Below, piece by piece: positions 1 through 9,247 of a stretch of 64,000 bases of DNA (position 1 is the stretch's first letter; every line of letters starts with the position of its first letter). The DNA lies in the NCBI GenBank assembly GCA_029210045.1, contig JARGNX010000003.1, positions 152,196 to 216,195 of the forward strand, given 5' to 3'. Made by a program: the position numbers and the translations under genes. The notes beneath the pieces are model-generated. The model made no database searches. It was given only the letters and a program-made list of their open reading frames with translations, and was not told the DNA's origin. This DNA is from Coxiellaceae bacterium (GTDB lineage Bacteria; Pseudomonadota; Gammaproteobacteria; Coxiellales; Coxiellaceae).

Positions 1-55
1 GTTTTCAGGGTTATTTCTGGCGCTCTGCGGATTAGCTAGCTTGAAGTTGCGATAG
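1..55. repeat. Partial copy of the structured repeat (55-bp direct repeat, copy 1)
   Basis: These 55 bases recur exactly at 193-247. They cover the right half of the third hairpin of the element described at 94-247, plus its tail. The window begins inside this copy, so the element is probably tandem and continues to the left. The stretch between the copies (57-90) also contains a 15-bp direct repeat, TATGTGTTGATTCAT, at about 57-71 and 76-90. No coding sequence is visible here. Confidence 0.85.
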
Positions 56-93
56 ATATGTGTTGATTCATAAGGTATGTGTTGATTCATATC

Positions 94-247
94 GCGTGGG
101 GGATTTTCAAGGGGGAGCGAGCGTACGCTCCCTCTTGAAAGTGCGCAATCACTTGTTTTTGCGCGCGTATCATATAAGAAAGAAATAATCCTGTTTTCAG
201 GGTTATTTCTGGCGCTCTGCGGATTAGCTAGCTTGAAGTTGCGATAG
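94..247. repeat. Three-hairpin structured repeat, copy A
   Basis: After the sequence GCGTGGGGG come three successive inverted repeats: H1 at 104-140, H2 at 141-166 and H3 at 181-210. H3 has 13-base arms with one mismatch and a TTTT loop. A related element with the same three hairpins in the same order lies at 62092-62211. Between the copies, paired bases change together in H1 (C108/G137 becomes T/A) and in H2 (G145/C162 becomes A/T), and H3 has a different sequence but the same position and shape. This favours selection on folded RNA or single-stranded DNA. A structured RNA, a MITE-like element or a REP-like repeat are all possible; which one is not known. Confidence 0.75.
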
Positions 248-312
248 GTGGGTTTGGTGCTGCATTAGTATTATATTGATTTATATGAACATTTAACTGA
301 CGAGAGTTATTC

Positions 313-318
313 TATAAT
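313..318 (+). promoter_or_regulatory. Putative -10 box for the MASE1-GGDEF-EAL gene
   Basis: A perfect TATAAT lies about 20 bases before the first ATG (336) of the signalling gene. No convincing -35 is spaced correctly; TTTAAC at 292-297 would leave a spacer of only 15. The call rests on the -10 box and its position. Confidence 0.45.
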
Positions 319-335
319 ATACCTGTCTCTATTGC

Positions 336-3332
336 ATGGCAGGGTTGATGAATACGCGGCAGTTGGAAGGTATCTTTTCAGTTAAATTTTTTGTCATTTC
401 ATTTTTGACCTGTATTGCTTATTTTGGATTTGGTTGGTTAGGTTTATATTTTGCTGTGCCACCAGGGTTTGCGACTTCGATTTGGCCGTCAGCTGGTATT
501 GCATTTGCGGTAATACTGATTTTTGGTAAGCGATATTGGTTTGCTGTATGGTTGGGTTCTGCGTTAACAAATCTTTTTGTGTCTTATGATTCCGCTACAA
601 TTGCAACCATATTGCAGTCACTGCTTGTTGCAGGTGGTATTGGCGCGGGTGCAGCTTTGCAGGCAGTGATTGCTGCCGTATTGGTTCGAAAGGTTGTGGG
701 ATACCCGACAACCTTAAGCGATGCTAAATCCATTATTTGGTATACCTTGCTTGCTGGTCCAATCGCATGTTTATTTAACGCGACTTTTAGTATGTCGTTT
801 TTATGGGTGTTTGATATTGTTGCGTTGGACGATATTGTGCGTCAATGGTGGATGTGGTGGGCGGGTGATACAGTTGGCGTCTTGGTTTTTTCACCGATTG
901 TAATGAGCTTTTTTGCGCAGCCACGATATGCATGGCGGCATCGCTTATATTCTGTTGCATTGCCATTGCTCTGTGTATTTGCAGTGTTTTTCTTTGTGTT
1001 AGTTATATTGCAGCGCTATGAGGTGGGAGATGCAAGTAAGGGGTTTAAAAACAAAACCAGCTCTATAGCTTATTTATTTAAGCGCAATTTCAGTGATGCA
1101 GAGGATACTTTGTTGTCACTGCAAAGCTTTTATGACTCCAGTCGTGAAGTGACGCGGGATGAGTTCAAAATTTTTACGCAGCGAGCACTAAAAAAATATC
1201 CCAGTATTCAGGCGCTATCTTGGAATCCGGTCATTCCTAATAAAATGCGCGGCTTTTATGTTGAGGAAGCTAAGAAAGATGGATTTTCAAATTTTCAAAT
1301 TAAGCAACTCAAGCATGGTGTTATGGTTCCGGATAAAGTGCGGCAACGGTATATCCCGGTGTACTTTATTTCGCCGTATCAGGGGAATCAAAGCGCGCTT
1401 GGCTTTAACCTTGCGTCCAATGCTAAGCGATTAAAAACGTTGCATAAGGCAGCGGCACAGGATGAGTTTATGGCAACGCCACGTATACAGCTAGTGCAAG
1501 AGAAAAAGAAGCAGTACAGTATTATATTATTTGCACCTATATATAAAAAAATGGCTTTATTAGAAACTACAAATCAGCGACTCAATAATACTATTGGTTA
1601 TTTGTCGGGTGTTTTTAAAATAAACAAAATGATTGATTCGGTGTTAATGTCTGGTGACAATAAAGAAATTAAAAAAATGTTTATGGATAAGGATTTTTCA
1701 GTTGCGTTATATGATATGACGGCTGAAAAGTCAGAGCGACTTTTATACGGCGGCCTGGAAAAAATAGTTTCATTTACTCTTATGCAGCAATTGCAGGAAA
1801 GGCTGTCATTCTCATATAGGTATGAGTTTGGTGGTCGTGAATGGTTGATCGTTATATCGCCGACTGAAAGTTATTTACAAGGTATTATGTTTTGGCGTTC
1901 CTGGGCAGTATTAATATTCGCATTATTTTTTATAAGTGTATTTCATTTATTTTTATTGGTATTGAGTGGTCAAAACATTGTTGTTAAAAAAATGGTGGAT
2001 GAAAAAACACATGAATTGCAGCAATCAAAAAATGCGCTAAGTTTTATGGCTCATAATGATGAGTTGACGAGCTTGCCGAATAGAAAAAGCTTTCACCTGC
2101 ATTTGAGCCTAGCTTTAAAAGCTGCCAAAAAAAATCAGTCTATATTGGCCGTGTGTTTTATGGATCTGGATAATTTTAAACAAATTAACGACAGTTTAGG
2201 GCATGAAGTTGGTGATTTATTCTTGAGGGAGGTTTCACATAAGCTGCACGATAATTTACGTGATACTGATTATGTGGCGCGCATGGGGGGTGATGAATTT
2301 GCATTATGTATTGAAGGGTTAGCATCAAAAAATGATTTGTTTCCTATTTTAGATCGCTATAATTCTATGTTTGCGCACAGTATGATTATTAATTCTTCGG
2401 AGATCTATGGTTCATTTAGCATTGGGGTTGCCACATACCCTGATGCGGGTAATAGCGTTGATGAATTAATAAAGCATGCAGATATAGCCATGTATAAGGC
2501 TAAAGAAAAAGGTAAAAATACCTATGCATTTTTTAATAAGAAAACAGAAAGAGCGCTGACTCGCCGACATCAAATTGATACTTATCTTCGGAGCGCAATT
2601 ACTAAGGGTGAGCTGTCAGTTGTTTATCAGCCTATAGTGAGCCTGAGTGATTCCCTTGTTTATGGTGTTGAAGCTTTGTTGCGGTGGAACAGTGATGCCT
2701 TAGGTGAGGTGCTGCCTGAAGAATTCATCGGAATTGCAGAGTCTGGTGGTCTTATACGATTGATTAGTGATTGGGTGTTTGCGCAAGTTTTTAAGGATTA
2801 TCGCATTATTAAGGAGAATAGAAAAATTGATGATTTTTACGTATCAATTAATCTATCGCCACAGTTGCTGAACCAACAACACTTTTTATCAGCATTTTAT
2901 TGTGCGCTTGATGAGTCAGATATTGAGCCAGAAAATCTTTTATTAGAAATTACTGAGAAAGCACTTATAAGAAACCCTAAAAATACCATGCAACAAATGA
3001 ATAAAATTAAAGAGCTGGGAGTGCAGTTTGCTTTAGACGATTTTGGGACAGGTTATTCTTCTATGCAGTATCTTAAAAATTTACCGTTATCTGTATTGAA
3101 AATCGACCAAGGGTTTGTGGGTGATATTCAAGTGGATGCAAATGATGCGGCTATTGTAAGGGCCACCATACAATTGGCGCATGGTCTTGGTATTAAGGCG
3201 TTGGCTGAGGGTGTCGAAACAGAAGAGCAATTGCAATTTTTGAAGCAGCACGGGTGTGATTTTGTCCAAGGCTATTTATATGCTGAACCGTTGAGCCTCA
3301 ATGATTTGATTAAATTTTTGCACGATCGCTAG
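336..3332 (+). CDS. MASE1-CHASE-GGDEF-EAL cyclic-di-GMP signalling protein
   Basis: Membrane sensor that probably makes and/or degrades cyclic di-GMP. Residues about 15-230 form a multi-spanning MASE1 membrane region. A CHASE-type extracytoplasmic sensor follows (about 235-500), then another membrane helix near 525-550. The GGDEF domain has an intact GGDEF at 651-655 with the inhibitory-site RxxD (RDTD) five residues before it. The EAL domain has an intact EAL at 779-781 and the DDFGTGYSS loop. Both enzymatic motifs are intact, so the net activity cannot be told from sequence. ATG codons at 336 and 348 are both possible starts; the second has an AGGG just upstream. The gene sits where mraY would be expected upstream of murD, and is separated from murD by 40 bases. 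Confidence 0.9.
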   Translation: MAGLMNTRQLEGIFSVKFFVISFLTCIAYFGFGWLGLYFAVPPGFATSIWPSAGIAFAVILIFGKRYWFAVWLGSALTNLFVSYDSATIATILQSLLVAGGIGAGAALQAVIAAVLVRKVVGYPTTLSDAKSIIWYTLLAGPIACLFNATFSMSFLWVFDIVALDDIVRQWWMWWAGDTVGVLVFSPIVMSFFAQPRYAWRHRLYSVALPLLCVFAVFFFVLVILQRYEVGDASKGFKNKTSSIAYLFKRNFSDAEDTLLSLQSFYDSSREVTRDEFKIFTQRALKKYPSIQALSWNPVIPNKMRGFYVEEAKKDGFSNFQIKQLKHGVMVPDKVRQRYIPVYFISPYQGNQSALGFNLASNAKRLKTLHKAAAQDEFMATPRIQLVQEKKKQYSIILFAPIYKKMALLETTNQRLNNTIGYLSGVFKINKMIDSVLMSGDNKEIKKMFMDKDFSVALYDMTAEKSERLLYGGLEKIVSFTLMQQLQERLSFSYRYEFGGREWLIVISPTESYLQGIMFWRSWAVLIFALFFISVFHLFLLVLSGQNIVVKKMVDEKTHELQQSKNALSFMAHNDELTSLPNRKSFHLHLSLALKAAKKNQSILAVCFMDLDNFKQINDSLGHEVGDLFLREVSHKLHDNLRDTDYVARMGGDEFALCIEGLASKNDLFPILDRYNSMFAHSMIINSSEIYGSFSIGVATYPDAGNSVDELIKHADIAMYKAKEKGKNTYAFFNKKTERALTRRHQIDTYLRSAITKGELSVVYQPIVSLSDSLVYGVEALLRWNSDALGEVLPEEFIGIAESGGLIRLISDWVFAQVFKDYRIIKENRKIDDFYVSINLSPQLLNQQHFLSAFYCALDESDIEPENLLLEITEKALIRNPKNTMQQMNKIKELGVQFALDDFGTGYSSMQYLKNLPLSVLKIDQGFVGDIQVDANDAAIVRATIQLAHGLGIKALAEGVETEEQLQFLKQHGCDFVQGYLYAEPLSLNDLIKFLHDR

Positions 3333-3372
3333 TATCTCTCGCTTGGGCTAAAATATCTGATACAATCTGAGC

Positions 3373-4746
3373 ATGAATAAAAAACTCGCATCACACTATC
3401 AGCACGCTGTTGTGTTAGGTTTAGGCCAAACGGGCATTAGCATGCTGCGTTTTTTACAGGCCTATGGTATTAAGCCGCTGGCGATAATGGACACTCGCAG
3501 CAAAATTGCAAATCTTGATGAGATCAAGGCTGAATTTGAAGGTATACCTATTATATTGGGTAGTCTCGATGAGTCTTGGCTAAAAAAAGCGCAAGCAGTA
3601 TTGATTAGTCCTGGTGTTGACCCACGCCAACCTGAGCTTGATGCGCTTCGTGAGCGAGGGGTACCAATAGTTGGTGATGTTGAATTATTTGCTCAAGCAG
3701 CAAAAGCTCCAGTAATTGCAGTTACAGGCACCAATGGAAAATCGACAGTGGTGACTTTGGTGGGTGAATTATTAGCCGAAGCCGGGCATCGAGTCATGGT
3801 GGCGGGTAATATTGGATTACCTGTACTTGAATGTTTGGCTGAACCTGAGCCGGATTATTATGTACTAGAGTTGTCCAGTTTTCAGTTGGAGTCAACGGAT
3901 AATTTACAGTGCTTGTCTGCAGTTGTATTAAATGTAACTGATGATCATATGGATCGTTACAATCAATTTGCAGATTATGTGTCTGCAAAGCAACGCATTT
4001 ATCGACACTGTGAGCATCCAGTGATTAATTATGATGAGCCATTGACCTGGCGTGCGGTAGAAGATTTAGCGCATCCTGTCACAGCTTATAGTATGCAATT
4101 GAGTTCTGGTGTGGAGTGTTACCTTAGCGCCCATGGTGGTCATACGTGGTTAACGAATAATAAGCAGCCGTTGGTGGCTTTAGATATGTTGGCATTGCAG
4201 GCCAAGCATCAAGTACAGAATGCACTAGCGGCAATTGCCTTAACGCGTTATGTGCCGGGTGTAGATAAGGATTGCATTGCTACAGTGTTGTCGTCATTTA
4301 CTGGTTTGTCGCATCGTTGCCAATTAGTGGCAAAATCGAATGAGGTCACATGGTATAACGATTCCAAAGCGACAAATGTGGCAGCGGCTGTTGCCGCATT
4401 AAACAGTTTGGGTGAGGGTCATCCGAAAGGTGTGATTTGGATTGCTGGTGGCCAAGGTAAGGGTGCTGATTTTTCACCATTGGTTGACCCTGTGAGTAAG
4501 CACGTCAAAGTGGCATTACTTATTGGTGAGGATCGTCAGCAAATTGCGCAGTTGATTGAGTCACACACGGAAGTGAAGTTTGTTGATTCAATGGCCGATG
4601 CTATTGATCAAGCATATCAATTGGTTGAGACAGGTGAGGTTGTATTGCTGTCACCGGCTTGTGCTAGTTTCGATATGTATTCTGGCTTTAGTCAGCGTGG
4701 TGACAATTTTTGTGATGAAGTGCGTAAGAATGTAGGCCAGGGATGA
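3373..4746 (+). CDS. murD: UDP-N-acetylmuramoylalanine--D-glutamate ligase
   Basis: Cytoplasmic Mur ligase that adds D-glutamate to UDP-MurNAc-L-Ala in peptidoglycan synthesis. The 457 residues are of normal length. An N-terminal Rossmann-like region (VVLGLGQTG) is followed by the ATP-binding GTNGKST at about 119-125, ELSSFQLE, the NVTDDHMDRY metal/substrate region, the YNDSKATN motif and the C-terminal LSPACASFD motif. All the family signatures I know are present. It is the first gene of the tight murD-ftsW-murG-murC-murB-ftsQ run, with ftsW starting three bases after its stop. In most gammaproteobacteria mraY lies directly upstream; here it does not. Confidence 0.97.
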   Translation: MNKKLASHYQHAVVLGLGQTGISMLRFLQAYGIKPLAIMDTRSKIANLDEIKAEFEGIPIILGSLDESWLKKAQAVLISPGVDPRQPELDALRERGVPIVGDVELFAQAAKAPVIAVTGTNGKSTVVTLVGELLAEAGHRVMVAGNIGLPVLECLAEPEPDYYVLELSSFQLESTDNLQCLSAVVLNVTDDHMDRYNQFADYVSAKQRIYRHCEHPVINYDEPLTWRAVEDLAHPVTAYSMQLSSGVECYLSAHGGHTWLTNNKQPLVALDMLALQAKHQVQNALAAIALTRYVPGVDKDCIATVLSSFTGLSHRCQLVAKSNEVTWYNDSKATNVAAAVAALNSLGEGHPKGVIWIAGGQGKGADFSPLVDPVSKHVKVALLIGEDRQQIAQLIESHTEVKFVDSMADAIDQAYQLVETGEVVLLSPACASFDMYSGFSQRGDNFCDEVRKNVGQG

Positions 4747-4749
4747 GGC

Positions 4750-5889
4750 ATGAGAATTGATAAGGTCCTATTAGTAACTGTACTAGCGTTGTTAGTGTAT
4801 GGTTTGTTGATGGTGACATCAGCGTCGATGGTGATTTCCGATCGAATCTATGGTTACCCGTTCCATTATTTTTTCCGTCAAGCAGTTTACATTATCCTTG
4901 GTGTCATCCTAGCTTTTTTTGCTTGGCGTGTGCCATTGATAGTGTGGCGTAAAATGAGCGGTTACTTGGTGGTGTTGGGTTTAGTCTTATTAGTTCTGGT
5001 TTTGATTCCGGGCATTGGCCGTTCGGTGAATGGTAGTCGGCGATGGATTAATTTGGTCGTGATAACTTTGCAAGTCTCAGAGCTTATGAAGTTATTTATG
5101 GTGCTGTATTTAGCGCGTTATATTGAACGCTTTCAAGATGAAATTCAAACTGAGTGGAAAGGATTTATTAAGCCATTGGTGCTGATGTTATTGGCGGCTG
5201 CATTATTATTGCTTGAGCCAGATTTTGGTACGGCGGCGGTTATTATTATGACTGGCTTGGTGATGCTGTATTTATCAGGTGCTCGATTGTTACCCTTTGT
5301 TATCTTGATGCTACTGGTGGCCAGTGGTTTGGGATTAGTGGCGGTAACATCGCCGTACCGATTGGCGCGTTTGACAACATTTTTAAATCCATGGCATTCG
5401 CCGTTTGGCGCTGGTTATCAATTGACTCAGTCATTAATTGCCTTTGGTCGAGGCGGCGTGTTTGGTGTTGGTTTGGGTAATAGTATTCAAAAATTATTTT
5501 ATTTGCCGGAGGCACATACCGATTTTGTATTTGCAGTGATAGCTGAAGAGCTGGGCTTAATTGGTGAATTGCTATTGATCGCGCTGTTTGTGATTTTGAT
5601 CGTACGCATATTTCGTTTGGCCTCTCGAGCTTATCAATTGGGCTCGTTGTTTGAAGCTTTTATGGCGTATGGTTTTGGTGTGTGGTTAGGATTGCAGGCT
5701 TTTATTAATATGGGCGTTAATGCTGGTATTTTACCAACTAAAGGAATTACGCTGCCATTTATCAGTTATGGCGGCAGCAGTATGTTGGTGAACTGTATTG
5801 TGGTAGGTATTTTATTGCGGCTGTCATTTGAGCTGTCCGAGCAAGAGCATGAGCAGCGCACTCCGTATGTGAGGATGGCGCATGGATAA
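4750..5889 (+). CDS. ftsW: Lipid II polymerase FtsW (SEDS family)
   Basis: Inner-membrane SEDS-family glycosyltransferase that polymerises lipid II at the septum with FtsI. The 379 residues are mostly hydrophobic, with about ten membrane segments. Family landmarks include the GRSVNGSRRWI region near residue 95, a periplasmic loop containing ARLTTFLNPW, and the C-terminal GGSSML segment. The ATG lies three bases after the murD stop, preceded by a purine-rich AGGGATGAGG, and the 3' end overlaps murG by eight bases, suggesting translational coupling. Confidence 0.96.
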   Translation: MRIDKVLLVTVLALLVYGLLMVTSASMVISDRIYGYPFHYFFRQAVYIILGVILAFFAWRVPLIVWRKMSGYLVVLGLVLLVLVLIPGIGRSVNGSRRWINLVVITLQVSELMKLFMVLYLARYIERFQDEIQTEWKGFIKPLVLMLLAAALLLLEPDFGTAAVIIMTGLVMLYLSGARLLPFVILMLLVASGLGLVAVTSPYRLARLTTFLNPWHSPFGAGYQLTQSLIAFGRGGVFGVGLGNSIQKLFYLPEAHTDFVFAVIAEELGLIGELLLIALFVILIVRIFRLASRAYQLGSLFEAFMAYGFGVWLGLQAFINMGVNAGILPTKGITLPFISYGGSSMLVNCIVVGILLRLSFELSEQEHEQRTPYVRMAHG

Positions 5890-6976
5890 ATGTTTCGTTG
5901 TGGCAGGTGGTACCGGTGGTCATATTTTTCCGGCGATGGCGGTAGCGGTTGAGCTGCAAAAGCAAGGTGTTCACATTGAATGGATTGGAGCTCGGGGTCG
6001 ATTAGAAGAAAAAATTGTACCGGATAAGTTTTCGATCTCATATATCGATATTGCAGCGTTACGTGGCAAGAGTAAGCTATCAATACTCGTATCACCTTTT
6101 CGTATTACTAAAGCGATTTTTCAATCATTATCGTTGCTGCGCAAACACAAGCCGAGTTTTGTGTTAGCGATGGGGGGTTATGTTTGCGGGCCAATGGGTA
6201 TTGCTGCCTGGTTGCTGCGGATTCCACTGGTGTTGCATGAGCAAAACGCTGCCGCCGGTTTTACTAATCGTCAATTGGCACGATTTGCGACAACCGTCAT
6301 GCAAGCTTTTCCAAATAGTTTTGCAAATAATGAGGGCATTGCCGTAGTTGGAAACCCTGTGCGTGATATTTTGTTTCACGTGCCACCACCTGAGCAACGT
6401 TTTGCGGATCGCCAGGGGGGATTGCGTGTATTGATCATGGGTGGTAGTCAAGGTGCGCGTTTTATTAATCAGCAAATGATTGCTTTATTGGAGTCATGGC
6501 CTGATAAAAATACGATCGACATTTGGCATCAGTGTGGGGCGACGGATCATGACACGGTAATTGCTGAGTATAAGCGTATAGGGTTTGACGCTAAGGTAAC
6601 TGCTTTTATTGATGATGTTTCACAGGCTTATTCATGGGCTGATTGTGTCATATGCCGCGCAGGTGCTTTAACGGTTTCTGAGTTGGCTGCTGTGGGTGCT
6701 GCAAGTATTTTGATTCCTTTGCCGATAGCGGTTGATGATCATCAGCGTTTAAATGCAGAAGTATTGCAGCATGTGGGTGGGGCAGAAATATTATTACAAA
6801 AAAATTGGCAGTTGAGTCGGTTGGCTGAATTATTACAGCAATTGAACGTGGACCGACAAAAGCTTTTACAAATGGCTGTGGCAGCTAAGTCTGCAGCCAA
6901 GCCAGATGCTACCGACTGTGTGGTGCGTAGCTGTATGAATTTATTAGAGGGCAAACCAGTTGTTACTAAAGAATAA
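5882..6976 (+). CDS. murG: Lipid II synthase MurG (GlcNAc transferase)
   Basis: Peripheral membrane GT-B transferase that adds GlcNAc to lipid I, giving lipid II. The 364 residues match the family length. The N-terminal GGTGGHIFPA glycine-rich loop, the HEQNAAAG acceptor motif, the second glycine-rich loop MGGSQGARFIN and the C-terminal CRAGALTVSELAAVG donor-binding segment are all visible. The last is followed by AVDDHQ, with isoleucine replacing the usual histidine two residues before it. It overlaps ftsW by eight bases and murC by 17. Confidence 0.96.
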   Translation: MDKCFVVAGGTGGHIFPAMAVAVELQKQGVHIEWIGARGRLEEKIVPDKFSISYIDIAALRGKSKLSILVSPFRITKAIFQSLSLLRKHKPSFVLAMGGYVCGPMGIAAWLLRIPLVLHEQNAAAGFTNRQLARFATTVMQAFPNSFANNEGIAVVGNPVRDILFHVPPPEQRFADRQGGLRVLIMGGSQGARFINQQMIALLESWPDKNTIDIWHQCGATDHDTVIAEYKRIGFDAKVTAFIDDVSQAYSWADCVICRAGALTVSELAAVGAASILIPLPIAVDDHQRLNAEVLQHVGGAEILLQKNWQLSRLAELLQQLNVDRQKLLQMAVAAKSAAKPDATDCVVRSCMNLLEGKPVVTKE

Positions 6977-8351
6977 AAAAATAAAAAAATTCCACTGCAT
7001 GGGTGTGGGTGGTGTTGGCATGTGCGGCGTTGCAGAGATCTTGCGTGCGCATGGCTATGAGGTGACAGGTTCGGATATTAAAGAGAGTGCGAATACGCAG
7101 CGTTTGCAAGCCCTGGGTGTCGACATTACTATTGGGCATAATGCGGAAAACGTTAAACGTGCCGATGCAGTGGTTTATTCAAGTGCTATTAGTGATAGTA
7201 ATCCGGAATGGCAAGCAGCTAAAGCAAAGGGGATCCCAGTCATTAAGCGTGCCGAAATGTTGGCGGAGCTTATGCATTTAGAGCATGGCATTGCTATTGC
7301 TGGCACGCATGGTAAAACCACAACGACGTCATTGGTTACGCACTTATTATTAAAGGCTGATCTGAATCCGTCGTTTGCAATCGGCGGCGAATTAAAGGGC
7401 ATTAATCGTTATGCTAATTTAGGTGCCGGTGATTATTTTGTTGCTGAAGCTGATGAAAGTGACGCATCATTTTTGCATTATGCGCCTGAGATCGCTGTAG
7501 TAACTAATATCGATGCGGATCATATGGAAACGTATGCGGGCAGCTTTGATAAGCTAAAGCAAACGTTTACCGAATTTTTGCATAACATTGCGCAAGGCGG
7601 TTTGGCGGTATTGGCTTATGATGATGAGACGGTGCGCGAGTTAATTCCGCAAGTAAAATGCCGAGTGATCACTTACGGTTTTCATGCGGATGCCGATGTG
7701 CAAGTTCTGCAGTTTTCACAAAAAGGATTAAAGAGTCATTTTACTGTGCGTTGGAAAGACGGCCGCGAGCATGCGTTTTGTTTGAATTTCCCTGGCCAGC
7801 ATAATGTATTGAATGCGGTAGCTGCATTGTGTATTGCCGATGAGTTGAACGTTGATATGGCTGTGGTGGCACAAGCATTTGCAGATTTTCCTGGTGTGGG
7901 TCGACGTTTTCATGTTCATGGCAGTTTGCCAGTGTCGGGTGGCGAGGCTTTAATTATTGATGACTATGGTCATCACCCGCATGAAGTGAAGGTGACTTTG
8001 CAGGCGGCGCGTCAAGCTTGGCCTGATCAGCGCTTGGTGTTGGTTTTTCAGCCGCATCGATATACACGCACGCGTGATTTATTATTGGATTTTGCTCAAT
8101 CTTTGGCAGAGGCAGATGTGCTGGTGTTATTAGAAGTATTTTCAGCGGGTGAAACGCCGATTGAGAATGCAGATAGCCAAGCTTTATGCCAATCGATTGC
8201 AGATATTGGAAAGGTCATTCCTATTTTTGTTCCTGATGATAAGCAATTGGCTTCAACGTTGCAGAAAGTGTTACAGGCTAATGATATTGTGCTAATGCAG
8301 GGCGCGGGCAGTATTGGTGCGATGGCAAAACAGTTACTGGCAGCTCCATGA
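6960..8351 (+). CDS. murC: UDP-N-acetylmuramate--L-alanine ligase
   Basis: Mur ligase that adds L-alanine to UDP-MurNAc. The 463 residues carry the GVGGVGMCG nucleotide-binding turn, the GTHGKTTTTS P-loop, EADESDASF, NIDADHMETY, DDYGHHPHE and FQPHRYTRT. The start is probably the TTG at 6960: the next ATG (6999) would remove the first strand of the Rossmann fold, and an AGAGGG ribosome-binding site lies at the right distance before the TTG. The gene overlaps the end of murG by 17 bases and murB by four (ATGA). Confidence 0.95.
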   Translation: MLLKNKKIKKFHCMGVGGVGMCGVAEILRAHGYEVTGSDIKESANTQRLQALGVDITIGHNAENVKRADAVVYSSAISDSNPEWQAAKAKGIPVIKRAEMLAELMHLEHGIAIAGTHGKTTTTSLVTHLLLKADLNPSFAIGGELKGINRYANLGAGDYFVAEADESDASFLHYAPEIAVVTNIDADHMETYAGSFDKLKQTFTEFLHNIAQGGLAVLAYDDETVRELIPQVKCRVITYGFHADADVQVLQFSQKGLKSHFTVRWKDGREHAFCLNFPGQHNVLNAVAALCIADELNVDMAVVAQAFADFPGVGRRFHVHGSLPVSGGEALIIDDYGHHPHEVKVTLQAARQAWPDQRLVLVFQPHRYTRTRDLLLDFAQSLAEADVLVLLEVFSAGETPIENADSQALCQSIADIGKVIPIFVPDDKQLASTLQKVLQANDIVLMQGAGSIGAMAKQLLAAP

Positions 8352-9247
8352 CGGATGAAAGCTTTCACAAGTGGGCTAAGCAACGTGGCGCATTCAGCCA
8401 TGATGAATGGCTTCGACCCTATACAACGATATTGACGGGTGGTTTGGCTGAGTCGTTTTATAAGCCTGCTGATGTTGCAGACTTGCAAGATTTTTTACGG
8501 CAGTTGGATGCGAGTGAAGTAATTACTTGGTTGGGTGCTGGTAGTAATGTGGTGATACGTGATGGTGGCATAAAAGGCACGGTGATATACACGCAGGATG
8601 GTTTAAAACAATTACAGTTGTTGGATGAAGGCACCGTGCGTGCTGAAGCAGGGGTGAGCTGTGCTGCTTTAGCCAAGCTGTGTATGCAGCAAGGTTTTAT
8701 GCAGGGCGTATTTTTTGCTGCTATTCCAGGTACGGTTGGCGGAGCTATCTTTACGCATGCATGTGGTTATGGTGGTGATGCACGAGCGCAGCTTACTCAT
8801 ATAGAGTTGATAAATCGATCTGGTGAAATCACAAGGTGTAGTGTTGACGAGTTTGCTGTGAAAGTAAATAACGTTGACGGCTGTGAGAAGGTAGTGGCGG
8901 GTATTTTTGCTTTTGAAAAAGGAGATCCAGAAGAGGCTATGCAGCAATTGCGCGAGGCGTTGAATCAGCGTAATGCAGCCACACCGATGGGTGCGGCCAA
9001 TTGCGGTGAGGTTTTTTTTGATCCGTCTAATATCACAGCAGCTGAGTTGATTGCGCAGTGTGGGCTAGCTGGTTATGAGGTGGGTGGTGCAATGGTATCT
9101 GAAACACATCCAAATTATATTATTAACGATGATAAGTGTCGTTCCGATGATATTGAGCAGTTGATTGCACACATACAGCAGCAAGTGAAGCAAAAGCATA
9201 ATATCGATTTACAACTTCGATGTCGAATTATAGGGGAGCTAGAATGA
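8348..9247 (+). CDS. murB: MurB-like FAD protein with substituted catalytic residues
   Basis: By position and fold this is MurB, the FAD/NADPH reductase that makes UDP-MurNAc. The FAD-binding core is recognisable (LGAGSNVVIRDGG and IPGTVGGA). All three catalytic positions known from E. coli MurB look changed when I align conserved motifs by eye. The YR of the FGYRxS motif is Val173-Asn174. The serine of the GSxFxNP motif is Glu221 (NCGEVFFDP). The C-terminal glutamate before the IIG strand is Arg291 (LRCRIIG). The usual MNAG after the PGTVGGA motif is also altered to THAC. The reading frame is intact, at 299 residues. It may be inactive, repurposed or unusually divergent, so an active MurB elsewhere is plausible. 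Both ends overlap neighbours by ATGA. Confidence 0.85.
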   Translation: MTDESFHKWAKQRGAFSHDEWLRPYTTILTGGLAESFYKPADVADLQDFLRQLDASEVITWLGAGSNVVIRDGGIKGTVIYTQDGLKQLQLLDEGTVRAEAGVSCAALAKLCMQQGFMQGVFFAAIPGTVGGAIFTHACGYGGDARAQLTHIELINRSGEITRCSVDEFAVKVNNVDGCEKVVAGIFAFEKGDPEEAMQQLREALNQRNAATPMGAANCGEVFFDPSNITAAELIAQCGLAGYEVGGAMVSETHPNYIINDDKCRSDDIEQLIAHIQQQVKQKHNIDLQLRCRIIGELE

